Assembly (NCBI GenBank): GCA_013398615.1
Contig: VZSR01002145.1
Coordinates: forward strand, 186,001-250,000
Length of the DNA: 64,000 nucleotides
Reading direction: 5' to 3'
DNA from: Brachypodius melanocephalos
Taxonomy: Eukaryota > Chordata > Aves > Passeriformes > Pycnonotidae
This document shows, piece after piece, positions 37,933 to 49,063 of this stretch; position 1 is the first letter of the stretch, and every line of letters starts with the position of its first letter. The notes beneath the pieces were generated by a model that saw only the letters and a program-made list of their open reading frames with translations, did no database searches and was not told where the DNA came from. A program made the translations under genes and the position numbers.

Positions 37933-38788
37933 TTTTTGACATGGTCTTCTGAACATTGAGGGCAAATTATCCATGGGAAATATCTTTGATTGTTGCCTCT
38001 GTTATTTGGCCTTAATCCTAATTTGGTACCTTCAGATAGGCATATAATTCTCCCATTGCCAACAAATAATACTTCTTTTCACCCCTCCCTGCTGAGGGTT
38101 TGGGCTGTTCTTGCCAACATGATTTTTGGAAGTGGTCTTCTGCGCCTTTTCTGTCAAACAGTGCATTTTTCATGGTTCCAGTTTTTCTGCAGCTATTTAG
38201 TTTTTCTTTGATGGAAGCAGAAACAATACCTAAATAATCACTTTTATTTTTATTTGAGGCAGCTGTGCTGGGACAGAACCCATTGTTCAGATCTGTTACC
38301 TTTTACACAAGAGAGATAAATTAATTACAGGGCTTTCCCCTGGCATCCAGGCTCTTGCCTGCAAATGTTCACATAAAAGATGAATGACAATGAGGTTCCC
38401 ATTACAGTTTGATGAATTAGCCTTTCCACTTCAGTTCCAGGAAAGTCTACTTCATGGTCAACACTCTTGTTTAGGCCCTGCTGTTTTTTCTCTCATTGAA
38501 TTCAAATCGTGCAGCTGCTGTCAAACCACCTTTGTTGGAGCAATCCATTATTTTGCACTGCCCTTTAGAATTCTTCACTTTTCCAGGGAATTTGCCACAG
38601 TGGTTTGCCAGGTAGTCAGCAACAGCATCTTCCTAATTTTCCTTTTTGTACATCACAGACCTGGGGCTGCTGGAAGAAGTGGCAGCTTTGTGTAAACAGC
38701 AAAAGGATCAGGAGAGCATCCCCTCCTCAGTTCAGGGCATGATCCTAGTGCTCAGGGTAAGCCAAGCTACATGGGGATTTTCTCACCC
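37933..38788. other. Non-coding stretch, nothing recognised
   Basis: AT-rich DNA with short open frames on both strands that show no family resemblance. No repeat was identified. Confidence 0.6.
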
Positions 38789-38927
38789 TTTTTTTTTGTT
38801 TTGTTTTGTTTGGTTTGGTTTGGTTTGTGGGGTTTTTTTGGTTTTTTTTGTTGTGGTGTTTTTTGATTTTTTGGGGGGTTTTTCTGTTTGTTCGTTTGTT
38901 TGTTTGTTTTGGGTTTTTTTCAGTTAC
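38789..38927. repeat. Long T/G-only tract
   Basis: About 140 nt made almost wholly of T and G on the plus strand, with TTTTG, TTTGG and GTTT units and G runs up to six. It ends at a CAG preceded by T7, which would also serve as a splice acceptor. The strand asymmetry is extreme. It probably grew by slippage. Confidence 0.9.
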
Positions 38928-39885
38928 AGAAGCTTAAAATAGCAGAAATATTATATTTGGCTGGGATGGATGTTTTCTTACAAACTAGATGTGTCCACAC
39001 AATGATCGTGTTGGCATGTAACACAGTTTAGTTACAACTGGAAAATATATGGGGCAGGAGGGGAATGTGCAGAGGTGTTTGCCATGAGCTGCACACACGT
39101 GGATTCATTTCCAGCTTGTGAGAGGGTGGGACAAATGATGACGGAGCTCTTCTGTGTCCTGTGATGCCCAGAGCAGAGACACCCCATGTCCAAGGGCACG
39201 AGGGCCGTTTTGCCTCCCTGTTCTGCTCTGAGAGGCCTGGATCACCTGGGTAATTGGAAAGCTGTTACCTACACAAAACAAAGTCAACAGACCCATCCCT
39301 GCCAGGTGCTATTTCACAAAGAAAGAACACTGCGTTTCTTGCTCACAGTTCTTGGCAGTTTATCATGTTTCTTTACTTGTATCTTTAAGTGTCAACACCT
39401 TGATCAATTTTATTACTCCTGCCTGTGGTGAGAATATCATCAATGGTGGCTCTGATTGGTGTCTGGGACAGGAATAAGTCATTTGTAATGACTGCAAATG
39501 AAAACATCCAAATATTGGTAGAAGAATATTTGCAGTAGTGTGAAGCTATCGTTATTGAGGTGGCAATATTTAACTCTATATTTTTTTTCCTAAAGCTTCC
39601 CAGACCACACTGACTTTTCTGGCTTTTCTGAGGTTTAGGATTTTTGGGTGCCTTTGGAAGTGTTATCTGAACAGGATGCCAAGGCAGAGGGATGGGCATG
39701 GTCACTCAGTGACTGCTGCATTGGGTGGCAGTGCCTGTTCCCCCACTTGAGCAGGAGGTGAGGTGAGTGCCAGCCAGCACTGTGAGGAATTGTCCTCACC
39801 TCCTGCACAATTCTGTGTCCTGCTAGGCCACTGCTGCTCCAGAGCCCTCTCATCCATGAGAGTCCAGCAGGAACTCTTCTCCTTG
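38928..39885. other. Non-coding stretch, nothing recognised
   Basis: No supported gene or repeat. It ends in a pyrimidine-rich segment with a CAG at about 39888, just before the zinc-finger-like open segment. Confidence 0.55.
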
Positions 39886-39888
39886 CAG

Positions 39889-40068
39889 TTTGCTGCTAGA
39901 ACAGGAAAATACCATGGGAATTTTGTCTGCTCTGCCTGCCAGCTCTTCAAGGAAAACTCTGATCTTTCCAACCATGAAATAAAATCGAGCAAAATATTAC
40001 TGAGCCATATGGACACCAAGCAGCATAATGCTCCTGTGGAAAGTCCTCCCTGCTGTCTCTGGTGCTGA
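39889..40068 (+). pseudogene. Possible U1/matrin-type zinc-finger exon or fragment
   Basis: An open plus-strand segment follows an acceptor-like TCTTCTCCTTGCAG and ends at TGA (40066-40068). Its translation contains GNFVCSACQLFKENSDLSNH followed about ten residues later by a LLSHMDTKQHN stretch. A CxxC pair plus an HxxxxxH pair resembles U1/matrin-type C2H2 zinc fingers of RNA-binding proteins. The spacing between the pairs (about 22 residues) is longer than the usual 12, although an extra His at 12 residues is present. No second exon or donor was found. It may be a terminal exon of an unrecognised gene, a decayed copy or chance. Confidence 0.2.
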
Positions 40069-42568
40069 TTATCAACGCAGCTTAGAGCAAAGCTGAGATT
40101 TTTAATGCCCTGAGTGTGATGCACTCCCCTGACCTTGGGAATTATTTTTATTGCTATTTTGGCTGGCTCTGTCCTTGGCAAGTTGCTGGACTATAAGCAG
40201 ATGCAACAGAAATGGTGGAGACGGCTAATTTCAAAGGTACACAGAGTCCTTCCACAGCACATGGCAAGCATGTTTAATGTTTGGAAATCTCCTTCTCGTG
40301 GCATGGGTTAAATTTGGAACTGCAAATGGAACAGTAGAAATTCCTTCAGTCATCTGTTCTGACAGAAATTATACTAATGTCTGTATTTACACTGCTCTGT
40401 GGTATCCGTGCTCCTGCTGTCTGGGCTTCTCTGTGAAGTTTATTTCCCAGCAGCAGTGATGGACAGAGTGTTTTGGCCAGGGGAGCACACGTCTGAGCTG
40501 GGGCTGCTCACCCTGGAACGCTCGGTCCCTGGGCTGCAGAAGCAAGCCATGAACTTTATTGAAGGTTGCTTTGCCTCCAGGCCCTTACGCATCTTTATTT
40601 CCCCTTAAATGGATGTTTTCCCCAAAGACAATCTTTTTAAAGCAGTTCAAACAGGTTTCCAATTACTTTTCATCACATTAGTCTTCTGTTCTAAAAATCT
40701 CAATCTTAACATCAAGTCCATTTTGAATACTTGGGAAAGAGTTTTTTCTTCCTGTTCTATTTTTGGAAGATGAGTATATTAACAAAGAGCTTTCCTCTCT
40801 CCTTTCTCCACTTAGAAAGCCTCAGTGAACTGGTTGAAGAGGATCAGTCTCTCTGCTCTAATAACAAGATGCTCTTACCTCTCTAGTTCATGCTCTGGAT
40901 GCTTGCTAACAAATGCACTCATGTGAGAGAAAACTCAAACATTTTGGGTGAGGAAAACACTTAAATATAGGAACTTCAGAGAAGCATCTCACATGGAGCA
41001 GGTCCTTTACCTATGCTTATGTTGAGTTGTATCCCAGACCACATTTAAGCAGGTTTTCTGAAATCAAGGCTTACAGAGCAGGTGTGGCCCGGACCTGTGT
41101 TAACTTGGGTATCAGCCAGGCTGTGAGGTGGAATAATAACTTACATCCCATTGTTTTAAATCCTGAAACAATCTCAGAGTAAAAGAAATTACTGAATATT
41201 CATTACATTTGGGACTCTATTGTGGTTGTTTATTTGCAGGTCCTAGAGAACTGAGGTTTAGCGGTACCAGTGTTAATTAGAGGTCAGTTTTGGCAATTGC
41301 TACAGAAATGTTTTTCTTCCCATCCAGACATGCAAGGAAATCACCTCCATGTCACTCCAACAGCCAGTCATGGCAAAGTAATCACCACTCTCATGCAGAA
41401 TATTCAAATAATTCCCTGAAGTGCAATGTAAGGAAAGAGAAAACAAAAGAAAATTATAATTTGCTGTTGGACTTCTCACAAATTGGAAGTTGAGCTACCC
41501 TTCAAAGCCCTGTTTTGATGTGCAAGCCTTGCCCTCATGAGGGTGCAGACACTGGCACAGTGCAGCTGTAAGACAGAGCCCCTCGTTCAGGTGCATGCCA
41601 GAGGCCACAAGCCCTGGGTGAGAAGCTCATTGGGGGTTACTGGCTGAAGGACACATCCCATCTGGGTCCTCACCCTGTTTTCTGGAACTTGTTACATGGT
41701 TAATATTTGCAAAGCTTCTGATTTCACTGTTTAATGTAATTTTATTCAGTAAAGCTGCCTCATTGCATAAAGGTCTTGGTATTTAATATTTGATAGCATA
41801 AATCCCACGTGAGTCTCAGGCAGAGGATAAAAATTAAATTTTAAATTAATGTGCACTCAATGCCTGCTGCTCTTTCTGCATTTAAAGGCCAATGGCCATT
41901 TCAAGCCCAGAACCACCTTGCAGGGGCAATGCCTGTGTGCTCTGTCAAAATGGCCAGTCACCATCACAGGATGTGTAGCATTCTCCTGTACAGCTGCTGT
42001 CAGCTGCCTCCAGCTGGGAGCCCTGTGCTCCATGGCCACTTCAGGATGGACAGCTGGGATTCATCCACACAATCCTGTCACTCCTTCAGTCTGGCAGCTT
42101 GTGTCCACAGCACAGACCTCCTGCATGGCCTCAGGTGTCCGTGGTGCTGAGCTCACTGACCACCAGCCCAGGAGAACCTGGGACACACAGCCTTATGGTT
42201 CAAACAACGTGTACCCCACATCTGGGGTGGTAATCAACAGCTCCTGGGTTCTGCAGGAGGGGGTTTGGGCCACATTTTGCAAGGATTCAGCATGTAGCAC
42301 ATACCTGGAATTTCATTTGCATGTTTGTTTATTTATGCTGCTGCTTTCGCAGGGATAATTGCCTACCTTTTTTTGATTACTTTTAGCATTTCCTTTTTCC
42401 TTCTGCTGGGAGAAAGTATGAGATGGAATTCTGCACCTAAATTTTTTGTTCTTGAGACACAGCAGCCAAAAACGTGTTCAGCTTGTCACATGGTTTGTAG
42501 ACCCACCCCACAACCAGCCATACACATTGTCCCTGCGATGTAATGTCCTATTGCCTCAGTGAAATTTT

Positions 42569-42599
<31 letters not shown>

Positions 42600-44155
42600 T
42601 TATATAGATGTATAACATTTCAGGTTATGTAATGCCACCATCTGCTGCTTTACATAAACAAGTGTTCAGCTTTCATCTCTGCTGCTTTATGCAATTTTTC
42701 CCCAGCCAAGCCACTGGGGCAGGGGATGGCGAAGAGACTGTGCTGTTTGTTCTCCTCTAATGAAATACCTCTGCCCTCACTACGGAAGAGGTGAGGATCT
42801 TGCAGCCATAAACACCACCAGTGCCAATTTGTTTGCCACTTACTGTCCTTATTCTTCCATAAGCAAACCAGGCAGCTTGTGTTTACTTTCATAGGCAAAG
42901 TTACTGCACGGTCAAGTGGAAAGAAGAGATTGGCAGGAAAGGAGCAAATCCTCCTTAAACAAAAATGTCTGCAGTAATTAGCAAATGTTGGAAGAATAAG
43001 CTGATAAACAAGCAAAAGGTAAGGGAAAGGTAAGCTTCAGGGCAATTAATTAAGATGGTAAATGAAAAGCGACCCAAAATTTCTGCAAGCATGTAGCAGA
43101 TGGGAGGGTATGCTAGGAGCATGGTATTTGTTCAAGCAGTGAGAAAAAGCTGGAAATACAGAGATTCATGACCATTTTTGAAAAGAACTGGTTTGTTTTC
43201 CAGGAACAAGCCTCAAGGAAAGCAAGACAACATTTAATTTCTTTGCCAGCAATTTGTATTTTTGCTGTTCATGAAATCCAAGGAAATGGAAGTTCCTTTG
43301 CAAAACTGGAGACCCACACCCAGCTCTGCTCTTGAAGTGCAAGCACCAAAACAGTGCTTTAACTAACCTGCAGTGCAGCACACCTGAACGGATGGGTTTG
43401 GGATGGAACCTGTATCCTGCTCTGGAGCTGAGCCCTATTGCCTGTCTACCCTTCGGGGGTCCCTTCCTGCCCACCCTCTGTCCCAGAAGGAGCCAAGTGC
43501 CTGTGCTGATGCCTGAGTTCCCTCTGTACCACAGAAATGTGAGCAGCCTCTCAGGGCCAAGCCCCAAACCCTCAAACAGGCTCAGTCAGCCTCCACAGCT
43601 CAGGGGAGACGTTCCCAGAGGGAAGGGATAAATGCAGGGTGTTGACTCCCCCTATTACTTTGTCCCTTCCTGTCCTGAAGTTCTGTAGCAGGCTGAGACT
43701 ACACAAGAGACCTGGGTAACTGGAATCTGGCTGGTGAAGGAGGACTGGGCTGACACCATCATTATCTAAAGCTCTTCTCAAGACTCCTAAAAGACTCTGC
43801 TCTAGGCTGTCTCCAGAACTTTCTTGCTCCTAATCCAGGGAGAAGTCTTGCTTTAATGACTACATCATCACCCCATCATACTTTTCATGACTGAAGCATG
43901 CTTGACTCTTTGGAATGGGCAGCTTTGTTAACAGTTATTGTTCTGGGATTTGGGGCAAAGGAATCAGGATTGCTCCATAGAGGCAGGGCTGCATTCTGTA
44001 TTTCAATTTTTGGTGAGTTTATTTTTGATGAAGAGCAAGGAAGTGATGTATGTTATGAGGAAGTGATCAATTACCTGGCATGTCTAGAGCACTGGGGATT
44101 TTATCACATCAGGATGATGGTGATTGATTTTTTTTCTTTTTTTTTTTTTTTTCAG
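40069..44155. other. Gene desert segment with a TA microsatellite
   Basis: No supported coding gene on either strand; the open frames here lack domain features. It contains a TA dinucleotide repeat (42569-42607). It ends in a T-rich tract that forms a near-perfect splice acceptor at 44155. Confidence 0.6.
42569..42607. repeat. TA dinucleotide microsatellite
   Basis: About 39 nt of TA units with two single-T interruptions. Self-complementary and likely length-variable. Confidence 0.92.
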
Positions 44156-44202
44156 ATCTGCAGCAGAGCAGCAATCTCTGGATGCCTGATCACGGCTGAC
44201 AG
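44156..44202 (+). ncRNA. Candidate 47-nt internal exon of an unknown transcript
   Basis: A 27-nt T-rich tract and TTTCAG precede the segment, and CAG/GTAAGT follows it, so both splice sites fit consensus very closely. Such a pair 47 nt apart is the size of a micro-exon. One frame is open (QICSRAAISGCLITADR). No other exon of this transcript was identified, so type and function are guesses; an unspliced chance match remains possible. Confidence 0.25.
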
Positions 44203-44599
44203 GTAAGTTGTAGAGTCAGCTTACCAGTGACTGTGACAGGCCTCCGTATCTCATGTCCCCACTTCTTTTCAGACTGTAATAGCTTGATGAAGACATGCTG
44301 TCAGGGTGATAGAGATCCAGAGATTATTAAATGAGGACACCTTTGACTTGCTAAATTACTTTCATCTTGCAGGAGGCTCTATTAGCTCCTATTGGCCCCC
44401 CTTTGTAGTGATTAGAGAAGAAAGTAAAAGGGATGGGCTGCAAAACTGCAGCAGTGTTTGTTCTCCTGGAAAGCTGTGGCAGAGATGAAGAAGAAAAGTG
44501 GAAATTTCACCTGGTTTTGCCTGTCTTGCTGGCACCATGCTGGGCAGAGGATTGATTTAATTTATCCCAGCAGGTGTGTAACTGTTTAGGTTACGCTCC

Positions 44600-44617
44600 T
44601 CCCCATACGGGCCACCA
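44600..44617 (-). mobile_element. Retroviral primer binding site, tRNA-Ile type
   Basis: The minus strand reads TGGTGGCCCGTATGGGGA. This is complementary to the 3' end of tRNA-Ile (ending TCCCCGTACGGGCCACCA) with one mismatch, a C-to-T change at a CpG site as expected from decay. It lies directly below the U5 end of the LTR, at the position required for reverse-transcription priming. Little or no internal retroviral sequence follows, so the element is truncated just past this site. Confidence 0.7.
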
Positions 44618-45430
44618 ATTAATATAATGGTTTTGAGTTCACCAAATTTCGTTCACTAAATATGAGATAGGATTTTGGAAGAAAAAAGCAAAACAGGCTC
44701 AACTTATAGCTAAACAGATAGTTTATTAACACACTAAAGAAGGAAAGAAAGAAAAAAAAGAAAACAAAACGCGGCATTTTCCTCCCCCACAAACTATTCA
44801 CTTTTCCACACAGCACAGAGAGAAGCCATGATTTCAGTCAGCTACAACCATTAAACCTGACCTTACACTCCTTTTGGGAGAGGAGTCTCCCTAGAATTTT
44901 CATAGAGACCATGCCACAAGAAAGAAAAATCTGGTGGCTCTCAATGTCACAAATCTGCAACCACCTGGGGTTTGCAGGTCTGTGCAGTCCCACCCCATTA
45001 GCAGTTTTCCAAGCTGCTTATGGGCTTTGGCACATTCAAGGTACTGTTTTAAGAATGCTCACTCTAATATACAACAAAGGTTCTCTTTTTCTGCCTCTAA
45101 AATTGTCTCTATCTCAAAAGAAATAGAAACCTCCTATTAGGCCAGGAGCCGGGCCTCAAGTCACTTCTTTTGTCTCAAAACTGAGATCTCTCTATTCTAT
45201 CCCAGGAGCCGGGGACTTATTCTATACACACAAGCTTTGACTAGAACTCGCATTCCCCCAAACAGCATTATGATGTTAGTCCATATTTCTGTGATTCATC
45301 TAGAGAAGTCCAGACAAAATGTCCACTTCCTCTATCCCTTTATTCCAGCAGTCCTTATCAATTCTTTCACTGACTTTAGTTGATGCTGTGTCTCTCTCTC
45401 CATCTTCACTTGCTGCCTTCCACGGAGGAG
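44618..45430 (-). mobile_element. Endogenous retrovirus LTR fragment, minus orientation
   Basis: A region next to the primer binding site with an AATAAA signal (44722-44727, minus strand), about 105 nt from that site, as expected for an R-U5 border. The LTR probably ends CCA at about 44628, 10 nt from the binding site. The upper (U3) border is not resolved: the sequence runs into an assembly gap at 45431 and may continue beyond it. A 12-nt word, CCAGGAGCCGGG, occurs twice 60 nt apart (45142 and 45202). No gag, pol or env remnants were seen in the flanks, so this is a non-coding relic. Confidence 0.6.
44722..44727 (-). promoter_or_regulatory. LTR poly(A) signal AATAAA
   Basis: Minus-strand AATAAA within TTAATAAAC. 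Its distance to the primer binding site fits the R-U5 region of a retroviral LTR. Confidence 0.5.
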
Positions 45431-45530
45431 NNNNNNNNNNNNNNNNNNNNNNNNNNNNNNNNNNNNNNNNNNNNNNNNNNNNNNNNNNNNNNNNNNNNNN
45501 NNNNNNNNNNNNNNNNNNNNNNNNNNNNNN
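45431..45530. other. Assembly gap (100 N)
   Basis: Exactly 100 unknown bases, the usual placeholder for a gap of unknown size. The right flank is very GC-rich (GAGGCGGCGGGGCC...) and the left flank ends CACGGAGGAG. The missing sequence is therefore probably GC-rich and hard to sequence. Open frames spanning it are artefacts. Confidence 0.98.
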
Positions 45531-45614
45531 GAGGCGGCGGGGCCTGCACCGGGCCTGTCCAACTCACGGAGATGTGAACTGCTCGCCGAAGGCAAAGACG
45601 CTTTGAACTCTGAG
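45531..45614 (+). ncRNA. Possible 5' exon fragment ending at a strong donor
   Basis: 84 nt of CpG-rich sequence end at CTCTGAG/GTAAGC, a near-consensus splice donor, directly right of the gap. One frame is open throughout (EAAGPAPGLSNSRRCELLAE...). This is what a first exon from a CpG-island promoter inside the gap would look like. It could instead be the U3 part of the neighbouring LTR. No downstream partner exon was found. Confidence 0.22.
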
Positions 45615-48600
45615 GTAAGCTTTTATGAATACCAACCAAAAGTCGCATTCTGTTCTTTAAGTGGCCAAATGACATGCCACAATTAAAAAGTTAACTTCTG
45701 ATTGGTCCACTAAAAAACGAAACTGCGGCTCGAACCACAACAAGGTGTTGAGTGCAAAGGGCTGTTATTGGCTTTGGGGGCTTGTGAGGCACAGCACATT
45801 TGGTGTCTTTTCCCTTGCTGGTCTTGGAAAGGATGGAGAAATTCTGTGTCAGGCTGCTCTTCCCTGTACCTGGCTGTGTGGGCTGCAGTGGAGGAGAGGG
45901 TTGTGGTGTGGGTTAAAAGTAGCAGCTGAGCAGAAAGAAATATTCCATGTTGTCCCATCTCTCTTCCTCTTCCCTAGCATCTATACAATTTTTAAAAACC
46001 TAGGAAAACAAAAAAAAAACAAACCCAAAATAAAACAAACAAAGCACCTACACAGCACTGAATAACCTCTGACAAGTTTGGGGTTAACAAAGCTGAATTT
46101 TTAAAGATCTTTGCAATGAAATGAGCTGATTGCCAGTAGGAAAAAACTTAGTTTATTATCTGATTTTTAAAAGCTTGAATAATTTTAGCCATTGGCTTTA
46201 TCATCAGGCAAAATAACTATTTCAGTTATTATCTTTAATAACTTTGTAGGAAATCTTTTAAGTTCTTTTCCATGTATCCTACTTCAAATGCACCTGCAGA
46301 GATAAAAGCAGCAAACTTAACCCAATGAATAACTGATTAACCAGAAATATCACTGCCTTGCCTCGGAACATCACAGCTCCAAGTTCATCCCGTGCACGTA
46401 ATCCGTGTCTGTGCTCTCCGTGGCCTCTATTGGCGGCGAAGCTCTTTTATGATATTCTGTCATTTATGACAGCTCCTCCAGAGAGTTCATTAGGGTGAAC
46501 ATTAATGTGGCTGAATCCAGGAAGCTGCTTTTCCTGACATAATGCCAACATCCATTACAATGCTGTGCAGTGCAGGGGGAAGCTTTATGGTTGTTTAATG
46601 CGTGCGTGTATGTTGCAAATGGCATCACTTTTTAACTCTCCCTGTAAAGCAGTGTCTGTTTTCTGGATTGCCACCACTATAAATAGATGTAAAGGGGAGG
46701 CTGAGCAGCTGTTGTGTTCAGCGGTTGTCTACGATGATTATGAATTAATGGATTGTGGTTCCCAGTACTAGAGAGCCACAATTAATCTATACCATGCTCA
46801 AGACCATCAACATGAGTGCTGGTGTTTCCCCTGCTCTATTGGTATTTCTTAAGAGTTCCTTGTACATAAAATCTGTATTATTAGAAATTGAGGCAAAGGA
46901 AAGCAGCAATGGCCAAGAAATGGCCAATGGCTTTCCCTTCTTCCATTTATGTCCATGCAGCTGTGTTGTGCAGGAGCAGTTACTCAGAGTCTGAAGATTA
47001 GCCGTGTCAAGATTAGCCATGTGGAGGGCTGGTGGGATGGATGCTGTGCACTTGCTGCTTCCATGCAATGCAGACCATGTGTGTCCTTGGGTTTAAAATA
47101 AAAACACAAACAGCCTAACTAGAACCCCCAAGTTCACAGAAGAAAATAGTGCTTATGAGAGCAAGAGAAACATGGGGCTGAGGATTATCCTTCCTTGCAT
47201 GCTTGGCTCAGGTGGAGAACACTGTAGCTGTAAACTACCTCATGCTTTTTCCCACAGCCTTATTCCAATCTCCTTTCTGGGTCAATTCCCAGGTAAGAGA
47301 GGCGTGCCATTCCATTTTTAATTGTTTTCAGTTCAGTCTCCCGATTGGCAGTGCGGGGCTGGCAGGGCTGCCAGGACACGCTGTAACACTCTAGGTACAA
47401 GCATCTTATCTGGTCAGAGCTGCCGTGGGTACCGTGCTGAGGAGGCTGCCAGGGACACGGGCATTCATCTTAGTCAGCTGCAATGAGCCGCGGCTGCTAG
47501 CGGGAGAGGAGCTGCACTGGATCCGAGCTGCCTCGTCTGTGGGCTCCTGCCCCGTGGGCTGGGATCGAGGGGTCTGAGTAGGAGACTTGGCTAACAGGCA
47601 GGAGGATGACTTTGGGGAAGAAATTCAGGGCTGGTGAGTTGCTGCACTCAGCACGAGATGAGCTCGGGAGTCCCAGTAGCCTTGTGGGAGGCAGGGAACC
47701 CCAGGAATGTCCATTCAAGGTTAATTGAGTTCAGATCAAAGAAGCAGCACATCAGGAACTGCTGAAGGCTGCTGGGAACTGGGGTTTGGGTACTTGTGTG
47801 AGGGTAGGAGAGCACAGCAAGCCGTGTAGGATCACCCAAGAGACGGTGCTGAGATGTGGGGCTGGGAGAGAAAACCTGTGAATCCTGCTGCAAGATGTGA
47901 ACCCAGAGCAGGATTGTTCCTGGCTGATCCCAAGGAGCACACAGCTTGCATGGATAACCCCTGCTTTGCAGGGGCTGTGGCTGCAAGGGAGGGAGAGCAA
48001 CCAGGAAGTGGGAATGGTGATAGATGGGGAAGTGAAATCTCAAGGGAGCATGAGAAAGTCCTGTGCCTGTTCCTGCCCCGTGCTAGTGCCCAGCACCAAG
48101 GCTGCAGGAGCCAGTGTGGCCAGTACTGCCAAGAAGGGCACTTGAGGGCACAGCCAGGTGTGTCCCTGTGTTGGACTGGAAAGGAAAACCAAGCTTGGTT
48201 TTCCAACTGCAGTGCCCTCTGCAGCACTTCCAATTTTATCAAATGGATTTTATTTCCTCTTTCAAGTCTAATGATGTCAGGAAGAGGCAGCCAGTTTATA
48301 GCTCTATTTTTAATAATTAGGAAGATTGGTGCAGGACTGTGGAGAGGTTTCCAATAGCTAGTTATTTCTTTAAACGATCTGGATTAGTGTCCCATACGGC
48401 TGATGAATATACTGGAGTGGCTGGACTGATTGATAGTAATTTCAGGATGTGACTGGGAATTCAATTATCTCTTTAAAAATTATGAAACAAACAACCTTTG
48501 TTGTTTGTTGTTCAGCAGCCTTGACATTTTGCTCCATCCTGGAACAAAACAACAAAAAACCTAGATTTACTGGGCTATTAATATTTTTAAATTATTTTGC

Positions 48601-48978
48601 TTTGCTGCAGAAAAATAATTTCTGTTCAGCTAAATCAGTGCTTCAGCCATTTGTATTTTACATGAATATTGATATGTGCCCAGCACAGGGGTCTGGCTTG
48701 TACCATCTTGTGTTCTCTGATGGTTTGAGTAATAACTAACAGCACAATAACCTTCAAAATAAGAAGCACTTCAAAGCCAGCCCCGTCCAAATCTCTTCTC
48801 CAATAAAATCCAAAGGGAACAATTTGACGGGTTCCAGGTACTTTATTTTGAGGCTTTTTTCTGGACAGATGCGTTTTAGTCAGCTCTAGCAGAAGCAGTG
48901 CTGTGTAGCAGCGGAGGCACCGGGGGCTGTGGGCGTGCTCACACCGAAGTGTGAGGGATTCACACCCTGTCGATGCCG
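45615..48978. other. Non-coding stretch with an A-rich tract
   Basis: No gene supported. It holds an A/C-rich tract at 46010-46046. AT-rich segments near 46130-46260 carry many TAAT words. A moderately CpG-containing patch lies at about 47410-47560. An isolated donor CAG/GTAAGAG occurs at 47291/47292. Confidence 0.6.
46010..46046. repeat. A-rich low-complexity tract
   Basis: A runs broken by single C or short CCC groups, resembling (A)nC. It may be the tail of an old retroposed copy, but no body was recognised. Confidence 0.75.
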
Positions 48979-49063
48979 GTTCAGCCCGGGGAGCACAGGC
49001 ACAGCCCCTCAATCCCGGGTCAGCCTGGAGAGCACAGGCACAGCCCCTCAATCCCGGGTCAGC
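48979..49063. repeat. 39-bp GC-rich tandem repeat
   Basis: Two copies of a 39-bp unit, plus the start of a third, each with GAGCACAGGC, ACAGCCCCTCAATCCCGGGT and TCAGC blocks. The repeated blocks begin at 48991 and 49030. Because 39 is a multiple of three, one plus-strand frame gives a 13-residue repeat (GEHRHSPSIPGQP). No gene context supports coding. Confidence 0.9.

Noticed and set aside
44000..44599. Possible retroviral internal sequence beyond the primer binding site
   Set aside because: No gag-like frame or leader features; the flank looks like ordinary unique DNA.
45319..45606. Open frames spanning the assembly gap
   Set aside because: They exist only because unknown bases cannot encode a stop.
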